NCBI RefSeq assembly: GCF_014518315.1
Contig: NZ_JACVEL010000011.1
Location: 50,112-114,111, forward strand
Direction: 5' to 3'
Source of the DNA: Taishania pollutisoli
GTDB taxonomy: Bacteria > Bacteroidota > Bacteroidia > Flavobacteriales_D > Crocinitomicaceae
DNA: 64,000 bases
This document shows, in pieces, positions 36,328 through 45,852 of the stretch (the first letter of the stretch is position 1; each line of letters opens with the position of its first letter). Made by a program: the position numbers and the translations under genes. The notes beneath the pieces are model-generated. The model ran no database searches and was not told the origin of the DNA. It saw nothing but the letters and a program-made list of their open reading frames with translations.

Positions 36328-37364
36328 GAAATTTAAGTCCGTCTCAAATATTGTTTATTGGTAGCATTGGGGTTGCAATCTCGTGCTTTTTGTGTTTGCT
36401 GTTCATTGATCTGGCAGTTATTCCCGTTTCATTTGTCGTATACCTGTTAGTGCCGCTAATTGCCGGACTGATCAGCTACCTGATTTTCTTCCTGATTGTG
36501 CGCAAATTTATCAATGAACGATTAAAGGTGCTGTACCGTTCCATCAGAAAAGGAAAAATCACATCTGAAAACGACTTTAAATTTAAACTTTCCGAAGATT
36601 CAATCGCAAGAGCAGAAAAGGATACGGAAGAATGGTCTTCCGAAAAACAATCGGAAATCGTGCGATTACAAGAGCAGGCCAAATTCAGACGGGAATTTTT
36701 GGGCAACCTTGCGCATGAGTTGAAAACACCTATTTTTTCGATTCAGGGATATTTACTTACATTACTGGAAGGAGGACTGGAAGATAACAATGTCAATGTC
36801 ATGTTCCTGGAACGGGCATCAAAAGCGACCGACAGGATGGTGAATCTCATTGAAGACCTGGATTCAATCATGAAAATGGAAGTCAACGAGCTCCCGATGG
36901 ATATTCGCACCTTCAACTTGAAGGAATTGGTGAAAGAAATCTTTGAATCGTTGGAAGCTGAGTCTGCGGAGAAGTCCATTACGCTCAAATTCGCCAAGCA
37001 ATATGAGCCGATCTATGTAAAAGCGGACCGGGCAAAAATTTCCCAGGTATTTGTGAACCTCATTAAAAACTCCATTGCGTATGGAAATGAAGGAGGCACG
37101 ACAACGGTTCGTTTCTACCCGGTAGACGACAGTGTTACCATTGAAGTATCAGATAACGGCCCCGGTATTGACGACGTTTCCATGAAGCGGATTTTTGAAC
37201 GGTTTTACCGCGTTGAGAAAAGCCGGAATAGAAATGACGGCGGATCTGGTCTGGGATTGTCGATTGTTAAACACATCATTGAAGCTCATCAGCAGACCAT
37301 TCATGTCAGAAGTACTGAAGGTATGGGTACAACATTTGTATTTACCTTAGATGCAGCGGAGTAA
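36324..37364 (+). CDS. PhoR-type sensor histidine kinase
   Basis: The 346-residue kinase starts at a TTG overlapping the regulator stop. Two closely spaced membrane segments (about 8-30 and 34-60) leave almost no periplasmic domain, as in PhoR. Then come a short linker, the H box FLGNLAHELKTPIFS, N box FVNLIKNSIAYGNEGG, G1 VSDNGPGID, F box IFERFYRVE and G2 GGSGLGLSIV. No PAS domain is obvious. It would phosphorylate the partner regulator just upstream. Confidence 0.9.
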   Translation: MRNLSPSQILFIGSIGVAISCFLCLLFIDLAVIPVSFVVYLLVPLIAGLISYLIFFLIVRKFINERLKVLYRSIRKGKITSENDFKFKLSEDSIARAEKDTEEWSSEKQSEIVRLQEQAKFRREFLGNLAHELKTPIFSIQGYLLTLLEGGLEDNNVNVMFLERASKATDRMVNLIEDLDSIMKMEVNELPMDIRTFNLKELVKEIFESLEAESAEKSITLKFAKQYEPIYVKADRAKISQVFVNLIKNSIAYGNEGGTTTVRFYPVDDSVTIEVSDNGPGIDDVSMKRIFERFYRVEKSRNRNDGGSGLGLSIVKHIIEAHQQTIHVRSTEGMGTTFVFTLDAAE

Positions 37365-37385
37365 TAATTATAAATGTTTTAATTA

Positions 37386-37467
37386 TGAATTATCAAGTCT
37401 TCGCGATGTACAATTGAATTTCCTCATTTGATAATTGAACATTGATAATTGAACATTGATAATTAAC
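37386..37467. repeat. AT-rich hairpin repeat with a 14-base tandem repeat
   Basis: The arms GAATTATCAA and TTGATAATTGA surround a core with CTTCGCGATGTACAATTG. TTGATAATTGAACA then repeats three times from 37428 (third copy imperfect). It is followed by a pyrimidine-rich stretch (CCCTTCAACTTTCC type). Related copies are at 46830 and 55137. The remaining gap up to uvrB holds nothing else recognisable. Confidence 0.75.
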
Positions 37468-37560
37468 CCTCACCCTTAACTCTTCCCCTTCAACTTTCCA
37501 TTCTCAACTTTCCCACTCCTCACGTTACAATTCATCCGTAATATTTCCTAACTTTACAAG

Positions 37561-39552
37561 ATGGATTTTCAACTCGTTTCCGAATTCAAACCGACCGGTG
37601 ACCAACCCGAAGCAATCGCAGAAATTGTTGCAGGAATAGAACTGGGCAGGCCCCACCAAACCTTACTTGGTGTAACAGGTAGTGGAAAAACATTTACCGT
37701 TGCCAATGTCATTGAACAAATCAACCGGCCGACATTGATCTTGTCGCATAACAAAACACTTGCAGCACAGTTGTATGGTGAATTTAAGCAGTTTTTCCCT
37801 GAAAATGCGGTAGAATATTTTGTTTCCTATTATGACTACTATCAGCCGGAAGCCTATCTGCCTGTGACAGATACGTATATTGAAAAGGATTTGCAGATCA
37901 ACGATGAAATTGAAAAACTACGCCTTTCCGCAACATCTGCATTGCTGTCCGGGAGAAAAGATGTGGTGGTCGTCGCTTCGGTTTCATGTATTTACGGGAT
38001 CGGAAACCCGAATGAATTTGCCAACAGTATTATTTACCTGAGAAAAGGGGAGACAGTTGCACGCAACAAGTTCCTGTTTAAACTGGTTGAAAACCTGTAT
38101 TCCAGGGCCCATGACGAATTTAAACGCGGAACATTTCGTGTGAAAGGAGACACCGTTGATATTTTCCTGGCCTATGCGGATTATGCGTTGCGGATTGAAT
38201 TTTGGGGAGATGAAATTGAAGGAATTACAGCGATTGACCCGGAGTCGAATTCAAAGTTGGAAACATTTGAAGAGATTAACATTTACCCGGCGAATATTTT
38301 CGTTTCCAGTCCTGAAAATACGAAACAGGCACTGGATCAGATCGGAGAAGACATGGTGATTCAGGTGGCCAATTTCAGAAAAGAAGGAAAAATAGACGAG
38401 GCGAAACGTTTGGAAGAGCGGGTTTCTTATGACATGGAGATGATCCGTGAACTCGGTTACTGTTCCGGAATTGAAAATTATTCCCGTTACTTTGACAGGA
38501 GAAAACCGGGAGAACGCCCCTTCTGCTTGCTGGATTATTTTCCGGATGATTTTCTGTTAGTTGTAGATGAAAGCCACGTTACAATGCCACAGATTCGCGC
38601 TATGTACGGGGGAGACCGGGCACGGAAAATCAACCTGGTGGACTATGGGTTTCGTCTCCAGGCTGCGATTGATAACCGCCCGCTTAAATTTGAAGAATTT
38701 GAAGGAATGGTGCACCAGGCACTCTACATTTCGGCAACCCCTGCAGATTATGAGTTGGAAAAATCGGAAGGGATTGTTGTCGAACAGGTCATTCGACCAA
38801 CAGGATTGCTGGATCCGGAAATTGATGTTCGTCCGAGCCTTAACCAGATTGATAACCTGATTGAAGAAATCCAGGTGCGGCGTGAACGGGATGAACGGGT
38901 ACTGGTGACAACACTGACAAAACGAATGGCGGAAGAGCTCCAGAAATACTTTGATAAACTGGGAATTCCCTGCCGGTATATTCACAGTGAAGTGGATACC
39001 CTGGAGCGCATCGAAATTCTGCACCAATTGCGGATGGGTGTCTTCGATGTATTGATCGGAGTAAACCTGCTGCGGGAAGGACTGGACCTGCCTGAAGTCA
39101 GCCTCGTTGCTATTTTAGACGCAGACAAAGAGGGATTTTTGAGAAACGAGCGCTCACTGGTACAGACGGTCGGAAGAGCTGCGCGAAATGTAAACGGATT
39201 TGTGATTATGTACGCGGATACCATGACAAAATCAATGCAGAAAACCATTGACGAGACAGCGAGAAGGCGCCGGATTCAGATGGAATACAACGAAAAGCAT
39301 GGAAAAGTTCCGCAACCGTTGATGAAATCCAAAGAAAAAATGATCAGTATCCAATCGGATAAATCGAAACGAGATGAATACGGAAGTCCTACCCGTGTGA
39401 CAACAGCAGCGGAATCATCAATGGAATACACGGTATCTCTCGAAAAACAAATTGCTTCGACCAAAAAAGCCATGGAGAAAGCCGCCAAAGAGCTTGATTT
39501 TATCGAAGCAGCACGTCTGCGGGATATTTTGTTTGAATTACAGGCAAAATAA
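37561..39552 (+). CDS. uvrB: UvrABC excinuclease subunit B
   Basis: The 663-residue protein has the complete UvrB architecture: Walker A GVTGSGKTFT (about 39-48), the beta-hairpin YYDYYQPEAYLP, DESHVTMPQIRAMYGGDR, LYISATPADYE, motif VGRAARN, and a C-terminal UVR motif (about 620-663) that binds UvrC. It verifies DNA damage delivered by UvrA. The end lies four bases from the convergent TPR regulator gene. Confidence 0.98.
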   Translation: MDFQLVSEFKPTGDQPEAIAEIVAGIELGRPHQTLLGVTGSGKTFTVANVIEQINRPTLILSHNKTLAAQLYGEFKQFFPENAVEYFVSYYDYYQPEAYLPVTDTYIEKDLQINDEIEKLRLSATSALLSGRKDVVVVASVSCIYGIGNPNEFANSIIYLRKGETVARNKFLFKLVENLYSRAHDEFKRGTFRVKGDTVDIFLAYADYALRIEFWGDEIEGITAIDPESNSKLETFEEINIYPANIFVSSPENTKQALDQIGEDMVIQVANFRKEGKIDEAKRLEERVSYDMEMIRELGYCSGIENYSRYFDRRKPGERPFCLLDYFPDDFLLVVDESHVTMPQIRAMYGGDRARKINLVDYGFRLQAAIDNRPLKFEEFEGMVHQALYISATPADYELEKSEGIVVEQVIRPTGLLDPEIDVRPSLNQIDNLIEEIQVRRERDERVLVTTLTKRMAEELQKYFDKLGIPCRYIHSEVDTLERIEILHQLRMGVFDVLIGVNLLREGLDLPEVSLVAILDADKEGFLRNERSLVQTVGRAARNVNGFVIMYADTMTKSMQKTIDETARRRRIQMEYNEKHGKVPQPLMKSKEKMISIQSDKSKRDEYGSPTRVTTAAESSMEYTVSLEKQIASTKKAMEKAAKELDFIEAARLRDILFELQAK

Positions 39553-39556
39553 ATGC

Positions 39557-41416
39557 CTACGAATTAATCCTACTAAGGAATGACGTCAGGTCGTTTTCTT
39601 CATTCAACCCGAACTTTTTCTTTAAACGGTACTTCGTCATACGCACACTTTTAGGCTCTACATTCAATTGTTTGGCAATCTGTTTTGTATCCATCCCAAG
39701 GTACAGGTATGCACAGTATTTTAAATCGAGAGAAGTCAGTTTTTGTACCGCGTGTTCGTTCAGACGGTTGAAGAAATTGGGGTGAATTTCCTGTATGCGG
39801 AACCTGGCATCCTCAAAATCACCATCTGCGTGTAATTCTTCTTTGATTACCCGTTGGATGTTGATGTTGTTTTCATCTGTTAATTTACTTTCCAGGTTTT
39901 TCAATACCTGATTTTTTCGTTGAATATGAAGCTGGTTGGCCATTACCTCGTCCTGGAGTCGCTGTTGTCGCATGGTGAGTAATTCCTGCTCCGCCATTAG
40001 TCGTGCTTGTTCTTCCTGTTCAAATTTCACCTGTAATTCCGCTTCGGTTTTTTCTGCTTTTAATTGTTTTTCCCGTTCAAGAGAATACTTTAACTTGTAA
40101 TGATACAGCCTGAAGATGAAGAATGCTACAATTGAGGCTGCAATTCCCAATCCGATGTAAATAGATTGCTGCAATTTTTGATTTTCAGCCCTTTCGGATA
40201 AAATCTGGAGTTCCCGTTCCTTCTTTTCGGATTGGTATTGTGCTTCCAGTTTACTGACCGTTTCGGCCTGGTGCTGATTGAATAATTCAGCGCTGTAATC
40301 AGAAGCTGCTCTTTGGTATTCAAGTGCTTTTTTGAAGTTCCCCTGTTTTTCATACATCATAGCCAGTTCATTCGTGACATTAATCATCAACGGATAATAT
40401 ACTGGTTTTTGTGTGAGAAGAACTTCCTTTGCCTTTAACAAGTACTCTTCTGTTTTTTTCGGATCATTGTCCAGCGATGCCAGTTGTGATAAAACACCAT
40501 AATTTCCGGCTTGTAACTGTTGACCACCTTCCTTGATGAATTTAGCGGCCTTGAGGGATTCATTCAGGTTGTATTCAATTTTTTCACGGAGTTCAGGTGT
40601 TAAATCAGAAGCATATTCCAATAGGTAGCCGGCGTAATTATTACGGGCAATGGCATATGCATAATGTGAAACCTGTCCCGGGAAGTCATAATAGAGCTTA
40701 CAGGCTTTTTCTGAACAATCGTACGCCAATTGTACGTATTGCTGTTGTTGTTGAAAATCAACTTTATTGGTATAAGCGACAGCTAACGCGGTATAGGCAT
40801 AGCATAAACTATTTTTATTTCCTGATTTTTTCGCTATTTCCACACATTTATTGGCATATTTAAGTGAGTTTTCGACGTCATCCCAATCTGAATAAATGCT
40901 GTATATGAGGTAGTTGGATTTGTATTCCAGGTAGTAGTCTTTTTGGGAACGATCTAAAACAGAAAGAATCTTTACCAGGTAAGGCATCGCTTTTTCGCGC
41001 TCGTCAAAATAAAAGTATTGGTAAGCCTTGATGTATTTCGCATACAGTCCTGCAAGGGGATTAGATGTCTTGGAAGCACTTGCAACGGTCGAATCCACAT
41101 ATTTATTGGCCGTATCAAAATCTTTCAGGTTGTTGTGGATTAATCCCATAAAGCTATACGCTTTGGCTTGTTGGAAAAAATCGTTATTTTGCCGGGCAAG
41201 TTGCAGCAGGTCGGAGGAATACGCCAATGCAGTGGAAAATTCCTGGTCGCTTCTGTATTTTTCAATTAATGTGGCATATAACCGAAACTTTTCCTCAGAA
41301 GAGATGTTTTTTGTTTCGAGTCGATTGAGTAAGCTGTCAATATAGGGATTGTGTGCGGATAATGATGTAGATAAAATAAATGACAGAGCGAAGGTAATTG
41401 TGTGTGTAATTTTCAT
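39557..41416 (-). CDS. Membrane TPR protein with LuxR-like DNA-binding domain
   Basis: The 619-residue protein has a signal peptide, about six TPR-like helix pairs in the periplasmic part (residues about 25-390), one membrane segment near 418-438, a long charged coiled coil (about 440-530), and a C-terminal LuxR-like helix-turn-helix (LDLKYCAYLYLGMDTKQIAKQLNVEPKSVRMTKYRLKKKFGL). This topology, sensor outside and DNA-binding domain inside, is frequent in Bacteroidota one-component regulators. The ligand and targets are unknown. A TATTTTTG box precedes the start by four bases. Confidence 0.88.
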   Translation of the reverse strand: MKITHTITFALSFILSTSLSAHNPYIDSLLNRLETKNISSEEKFRLYATLIEKYRSDQEFSTALAYSSDLLQLARQNNDFFQQAKAYSFMGLIHNNLKDFDTANKYVDSTVASASKTSNPLAGLYAKYIKAYQYFYFDEREKAMPYLVKILSVLDRSQKDYYLEYKSNYLIYSIYSDWDDVENSLKYANKCVEIAKKSGNKNSLCYAYTALAVAYTNKVDFQQQQQYVQLAYDCSEKACKLYYDFPGQVSHYAYAIARNNYAGYLLEYASDLTPELREKIEYNLNESLKAAKFIKEGGQQLQAGNYGVLSQLASLDNDPKKTEEYLLKAKEVLLTQKPVYYPLMINVTNELAMMYEKQGNFKKALEYQRAASDYSAELFNQHQAETVSKLEAQYQSEKKERELQILSERAENQKLQQSIYIGLGIAASIVAFFIFRLYHYKLKYSLEREKQLKAEKTEAELQVKFEQEEQARLMAEQELLTMRQQRLQDEVMANQLHIQRKNQVLKNLESKLTDENNINIQRVIKEELHADGDFEDARFRIQEIHPNFFNRLNEHAVQKLTSLDLKYCAYLYLGMDTKQIAKQLNVEPKSVRMTKYRLKKKFGLNEENDLTSFLSRINS

Positions 41417-41420
41417 ACGG

Positions 41421-41428
41421 CAAAAATA
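41421..41428 (-). promoter_or_regulatory. -7 box four bases before the TPR regulator start
   Basis: On the minus strand the sequence reads TATTTTTG, then CCGT and the ATG. It suggests a very short or absent 5' leader. Confidence 0.4.
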
Positions 41429-41782
41429 GGGAAATATTGATTTTAAATCACAGAAACACCTCGATTTCTTGCAGTTATTTGAAAATGTCTCGTTTTTGAC
41501 TCGCCGATTTTACTGGAGTTGTAGTCATTTAGTAGTTATTTTTTAGTTGTGAAGTAGTCAATGTGTAGAGGTGATTTTCTTGTGTGTAAAGAATAAACAC
41601 ACCACCTTTGCAAACATAAAGATCAATCTGCGGAGGGATTAGTTACCCAGGTAAAAAGGTTGAAATAAAAGTAGTTTTAGTTGCCAATTGTTTTGGATTC
41701 TAACCATTGCTGTTCACTAAAAAGAGTTAGGATTGATAAAAAACACCGTTTTTCTCACCGTTCCATGCGGTTGGCTTGTTAG
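41429..41782. other. Intergenic region, no gene seen
   Basis: AT-rich 354 bases between the TPR regulator and the LOG-family gene. It contains two GTAGTCA copies (around 41525 and 41553) and a loose inverted repeat of GTGTGT and ACACAC near 41582-41602. I see no open frame with coding character and no convincing RNA. Confidence 0.5.
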
Positions 41783-42523
41783 TTAGTTATCCTCGCCTAA
41801 TAGTTTCATCGCTTTTATGGCAGGTTTTAGTTTGATACCTTTATGTTCCCTTGCGTATTTTACAATGTGCGCTACAACTTCATCTACATCATCGGTAAAT
41901 AAGAACAGTTCAAGGTCTTTTTTACTGATGGTTTTTTCGCGCTCCATCCGCTCGATATGATCTTTGATATCCTGGTGGAAATGGACCCCCATTATAACGA
42001 TTGGAAACTGTTCAATTTTTCCTGTCTGTATGAGTGTGACGGTTTCAAAAAATTCGTCCAGGGTTCCAAATCCCCCGGGAAGTACCACGAAAGCGAACGA
42101 GTATTTCCGGAGCAATTCCTTGCGGACAAAGAAGTAATCGATGGTGATGAACTTATCCAGGTAGGGATTTTCTTTTTGTTCGTGTGGCAAAACAATATTA
42201 CACCCGACAGAAACACCTCCGACATCCCTGGCTCCGCGGTTACCTGCTTCCATAATTCCGGGTCCTCCGCCGGTCATAATGGCAAATCCTTGTTTTGCTA
42301 ATTCCGCTGAAACTTCGCGGGCAAGTAAGTAATACTGGTGATTCTCATCAAAACGTGCAGAACCGAACACCGTAACAGTAGGACCTAAAAAGTGCAGTGC
42401 TCTGAAACCCTTTATAAATTGCACAACGATTCCCAGTGTGTATTTTAATTCTTGCCAACGTGTTCGCGGACCACTTAAAAACTTCTTTTCCTCCCGCGTG
42501 AAAGGATTGTTTTGTTCACTCAT
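41783..42523 (-). CDS. LOG-family Rossmann-fold protein (TIGR00730 type)
   Basis: The 246-residue protein has the lysine-decarboxylase-like signatures ITGGGPGIMEAGNRGA and VVLPGGFGTLDEFFE. Proteins of this family hydrolyse nucleoside 5'-monophosphates (cytokinin-releasing phosphoribohydrolase activity) rather than decarboxylate lysine. There is no signal peptide. It is the last gene of the leftward dnaA-Band7-LOG group but is separated from the Band-7 gene by a terminator. Confidence 0.88.
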   Translation of the reverse strand: MSEQNNPFTREEKKFLSGPRTRWQELKYTLGIVVQFIKGFRALHFLGPTVTVFGSARFDENHQYYLLAREVSAELAKQGFAIMTGGGPGIMEAGNRGARDVGGVSVGCNIVLPHEQKENPYLDKFITIDYFFVRKELLRKYSFAFVVLPGGFGTLDEFFETVTLIQTGKIEQFPIVIMGVHFHQDIKDHIERMEREKTISKKDLELFLFTDDVDEVVAHIVKYAREHKGIKLKPAIKAMKLLGEDN

Positions 42524-42639
42524 TGATAGGTGTTTGGAAGGTGCAAAGATACGTATTATTTAGCAAACTAACGGTTGTCCTGTTCCAGTCCGCAATCCTT
42601 GTTGCAACATAGTGTAAGAACTGCTTGAGCCGGCAGGAA

Positions 42640-42671
42640 AGAAAAAATCCCTCTTTTCGGGAGGGATTTCG
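42640..42671 (-). terminator. Terminator after the Band-7 gene
   Basis: Read on the minus strand, AATCCCTC and GAGGGATT form an 8-bp stem around CCGAAAA, followed by TTTT. Confidence 0.85.
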
Positions 42672-42676
42672 TTGTG

Positions 42677-43630
42677 TTATTTTTCGCCGCTTTTTCTCGC
42701 GGTACTGAAATCTTTCATCTGGTTTCCGATAAACGTACCCTGGATTACCTGGTCCTGGAAATCTTTCATTCCACCTGGTGAGTGTGGCATCAGAATTGCC
42801 GAATTCTTAGAGTTGGAACCAATGTCCTTGATCGTATCAAAATACTGTGTCATCAATACGAACTGCATAATTTCTTCGTGCGTAACATTGTCCATGGAGC
42901 GTTTGAAATCTTCGACAGATTCCTTAAATCCGCGCACGATTTCCAGGCGTTGCTGTGCAATTCCTTCTCCGGCCAATCGCTTGGATTCCGCTTCTGCTTC
43001 TGCTTCTTTGATGATCTTGATCTTTTTTGCTTCTCCTTCTTCCAGTGCCGCTTCTTTTTCACGTTTTGCGGCATTGATCCGGTTCATGGACTCTTTTACC
43101 TTTGCATCCGGATTGATATCTGTAATCAACGCTTTGATGATTACATATCCGTATTCCTGCATACTTTCAGCGATGTTTTGCTGAACAGCGATTGCAATGT
43201 CTTCTTTTTTCGCAAATACGTCATCCAATTCCAGTTTCGGAACCTCTGCACGTACGTCATCAAATACGTAAGAAGCAATCTGATTGCGGGGGTTATCCAA
43301 TGAATAATAAGCTTCCTTGATTTTATCCCGGGAAATTTTGTATTGAACGGACACCTGTAAATGAACGAATACGTCGTCTTTTGTTTTGGTTTCGATTTCT
43401 ACATCCAACTGCTGAACACGCAGGTTTACAGTTGCGGTTTTACGGTCGATGAATGGAATAATCAATCCAAACCCTGAGTTTGCGACCCGGTTGAATTTTC
43501 CCAATCGTTCAACGATAACAGCTGTCTGCTCGCGAACGATGATAATTGCTTTGACGATCAGAACGATCCCGAGAACGATCCAGAAAATGTTACTGAAAAG
43601 TCCCAAAGGTAGTGTTACTTGGTCTCCCAT
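42677..43630 (-). CDS. SPFH/Band-7 membrane protein (QmcA/stomatin-like)
   Basis: The 317-residue protein has one N-terminal membrane segment (about 10-30), then the Band-7/SPFH domain (REQTAVIVERLGKFNRVANSGFGLIIPFID, VQLDVEIETKTKDDVFV, ASYVFDDVRAEVP), and a coiled coil with AAKREKEAALEEGEAKK. Such proteins form oligomeric scaffolds that control membrane proteases such as FtsH. It lies 23 bases after dnaA, so it may share its transcript. Confidence 0.9.
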   Translation of the reverse strand: MGDQVTLPLGLFSNIFWIVLGIVLIVKAIIIVREQTAVIVERLGKFNRVANSGFGLIIPFIDRKTATVNLRVQQLDVEIETKTKDDVFVHLQVSVQYKISRDKIKEAYYSLDNPRNQIASYVFDDVRAEVPKLELDDVFAKKEDIAIAVQQNIAESMQEYGYVIIKALITDINPDAKVKESMNRINAAKREKEAALEEGEAKKIKIIKEAEAEAESKRLAGEGIAQQRLEIVRGFKESVEDFKRSMDNVTHEEIMQFVLMTQYFDTIKDIGSNSKNSAILMPHSPGGMKDFQDQVIQGTFIGNQMKDFSTARKSGEK

Positions 43631-43653
43631 AGGTTTTGTTTTTTAGTACTTGA

Positions 43654-45084
43654 TTATTGTATGGTCAATTTTTTCTCCAGATCCTCCAGGTAACTGCGGA
43701 ATTGCTTGTCTGTTTCGGATAAGTTGACAACTGTTCTGCATGCGTGAAGTACCGTTGCGTGATCTTTTCCTCCACAGTGTGCACCGATATTTGCCAGTGA
43801 AGATTTGGTCATTTTCTTAGAGAAATACATAGAAATCTGACGTGCCTGAACGACTTCCCGCTTGCGTGTTTTTGATTTCAGCATTTCAATAGGAAGATCG
43901 AAATAATCACAAACAATTTTTTGAATGTATTCAATGGAAACCTCACGTGCTGTATTCTTCACAAACTTGTCGACCATCTGTTTGGCAAGCTCCAGCGTAA
44001 TAGCTTTCTTATTCAACGACGCCTGCGCCAGTAAGGTGTTCAGAGCGCCTTCCATTTCTCTCACATTGGTGTTAATGGAGTAAGCAAGGTATTCCACAAC
44101 ATCTTTCGGAAGTTCAATACCGTTTCCGTACATCTTCTTCTCAAGAATGGCAATGCGTGTCTCCAGATCAGGTGTTCCCAGATCAGCGGAAAGTCCCCAT
44201 TTGAAACGGGACAAGAGTCGCTGCTCCATTCCCTGCATTTCCACAGGTGGTTTGTCGGATGTCAGGATAATTTGCTTTCCGTTTTGGTGCAGGTGATTGA
44301 AAATGTGGAAGAACACGTCCTGTGTTTTTTCCTTTCCTGCGAAGAATTGAACATCATCAATAATCAATACATCAATCATTTGGTAGAAATGAATGAAGTC
44401 ATTGGATGTCTGATTTTTCAATGCGTCAATGAATTGATGCGCAAACTTTTCAGAGCCGACGTACAAAACTGTTTTATTGGGAAATTGATTCTTGATTTCA
44501 ATACCGATGGCATGTGCCAGGTGTGTTTTTCCCAGCCCGACACCTCCGTAGATCAATAATGGGTTGAATGCTGTTCCCCCTGGCTTATTAGCGACAGCAT
44601 AGCCGGATGCTCTGGCCAGGCGGTTGCAATCTCCTTCGACAAAATTCTCAAATGAATAGGAAGGATTCAGGTTGGATTCAACATTTACTTTTTTCAATCC
44701 GGGAATAATGAACGGGTTGCGAATTTGTTTCTCGTCCACATTCAATGGCATCGATACCGGTACGTTTTTAAGTGATTTTTTATTGAGTGCCGGAAGTTTT
44801 ACCGTGTACGGAGTTGTATTCGTGGAATTGTTTTCCATGATAATACTGTACTCTAACCGGCCTTCCGCTCCCAACTCTTTACGAATAACTTTTTTGAGCA
44901 ACGTAATGTAGTTTTCCTCTAACCACTCGTAAAAAAAGTGAGACGGTACCTGAATGGTCAGGACATTATCCTCCAGTCGGACAGGAATGATTGGCTCAAA
45001 CCATGTTTTAAAAGCCTGTAACGAGACATTATCTTTAATGACTTTTAAACAAGAATCCCATATGACTGCGTGTGTATTGCTCAT
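43654..45084 (-). CDS. dnaA: Chromosomal replication initiator protein DnaA
   Basis: The 476-residue protein has all DnaA parts: N-terminal self-interaction domain I (1-about 80), linker, AAA+ domain with Walker A GGVGLGKTH and Walker B VLIIDDVQF, sensor motifs (ILTSDKPP), and the C-terminal DNA-binding domain with the signature CGGKDHATVLHACRTV. It opens the replication origin. dnaN is 17.7 kb away on the other strand, not adjacent as in many bacteria. The gap upstream has no visible cluster of TTATNCACA boxes. Confidence 0.98.
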   Translation of the reverse strand: MSNTHAVIWDSCLKVIKDNVSLQAFKTWFEPIIPVRLEDNVLTIQVPSHFFYEWLEENYITLLKKVIRKELGAEGRLEYSIIMENNSTNTTPYTVKLPALNKKSLKNVPVSMPLNVDEKQIRNPFIIPGLKKVNVESNLNPSYSFENFVEGDCNRLARASGYAVANKPGGTAFNPLLIYGGVGLGKTHLAHAIGIEIKNQFPNKTVLYVGSEKFAHQFIDALKNQTSNDFIHFYQMIDVLIIDDVQFFAGKEKTQDVFFHIFNHLHQNGKQIILTSDKPPVEMQGMEQRLLSRFKWGLSADLGTPDLETRIAILEKKMYGNGIELPKDVVEYLAYSINTNVREMEGALNTLLAQASLNKKAITLELAKQMVDKFVKNTAREVSIEYIQKIVCDYFDLPIEMLKSKTRKREVVQARQISMYFSKKMTKSSLANIGAHCGGKDHATVLHACRTVVNLSETDKQFRSYLEDLEKKLTIQ

Positions 45085-45435
45085 TTAGTCTTTTTAGTTA
45101 GTTATGGTTAAACAAAAGTATTTTAGTTCTTTGCCCGATTTAGTTGTACGGACTGCAATTGTTTTTCGACAGGACAAATATTTACATAAAAAAGTTAAAA
45201 AAAAAGTCGAAATGCTATTGACTTTTTCGATTTTTTTACTTCACGTTTAAAATAGATTTAATCAAATAGTCATAAGTCTTTAAAATAGGGGAATGTACGT
45301 TGTTTTGGTGGAAATCGAATTTATTTGCGGGGAAAAAATAGTTTGACATTATTAACAATTTCCTTTTCAAATATAACGTTTTTCCCTGTTAGTAATTGCT
45401 TTTTGTTTGTTAAACTTGAAAATAATTAAAAACAG
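45085..45435. other. Intergenic region between divergent dnaA and thioesterase genes
   Basis: A very AT-rich 351-base gap with A/T homopolymers (for example around 45188-45238). It must hold the promoters of both genes, but I can place no convincing TTG/TAnnTTTG pair. No gene, no DnaA-box cluster seen. Confidence 0.5.
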
Positions 45436-45852
45436 ATGGAGTTATTATTTGAGAATCAAACAAAACTCAGGGTTCGTTATGGAGAAACGGATCAAATGGG
45501 GTACTGTTACTATGGAAATTACGCGCAATACTTTGAAGTGGGCAGAGTGGAGGCGATGAGAAGTGTAGGGATGAGTTACCGGGAGATGGAAGCGCGTGGA
45601 ATTATGTTGCCCGTTTCTGATTTTTCGGTGAAATACCATGCTCCCGCACGCTATGACGATGAACTTACAATTACAACATCTATTGTAGCGGTGAAAGGTG
45701 CGCGACTGTTGTTTGATTATGTTATTCACAACGAACAGGGGGAACTGGTTGCAAAAGCGCATACGACCCTTGTGTTTGTAACTGTCAGTACGATGCGCCC
45801 GACAAAAGCACCGGAAGATTTTTTAGAAATGCTCAAACCATATAGTAAATGA
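45436..45852 (+). CDS. YbgC-type acyl-CoA thioesterase
   Basis: The 138-residue protein is a hot-dog fold thioesterase with the catalytic GETDQMGYCYYGNYAQYFEVGR motif region (Asp in ETDQMG) and the YDDELTITTSI segment. Such enzymes hydrolyse short acyl-CoA or 4-hydroxybenzoyl-CoA. It overlaps the following arginase-family gene by four bases, so translation is coupled. Confidence 0.88.
   Translation: MELLFENQTKLRVRYGETDQMGYCYYGNYAQYFEVGRVEAMRSVGMSYREMEARGIMLPVSDFSVKYHAPARYDDELTITTSIVAVKGARLLFDYVIHNEQGELVAKAHTTLVFVTVSTMRPTKAPEDFLEMLKPYSK

Noticed and set aside
38557..39027. 156-codon minus-strand frame in uvrB
   Set aside because: Antisense to conserved helicase motifs; no independent support.
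41582..41602. GTGTGT/ACACAC inverted repeat as an operator
   Set aside because: Short, imperfect and in an AT-rich gap; could be chance.
41429..41782. Riboswitch or small RNA in the gap before the TPR regulator
   Set aside because: No recognisable conserved riboswitch core and no convincing hairpin series.
42672..43303. Plus-strand frames of 170 and 173 codons opposite the Band-7 gene
   Set aside because: Both overlap the clear SPFH protein and are shadows.
45085..45435. Replication origin upstream of dnaA
   Set aside because: AT-rich, but I find no cluster of TTATNCACA-like boxes; not enough to call oriC.
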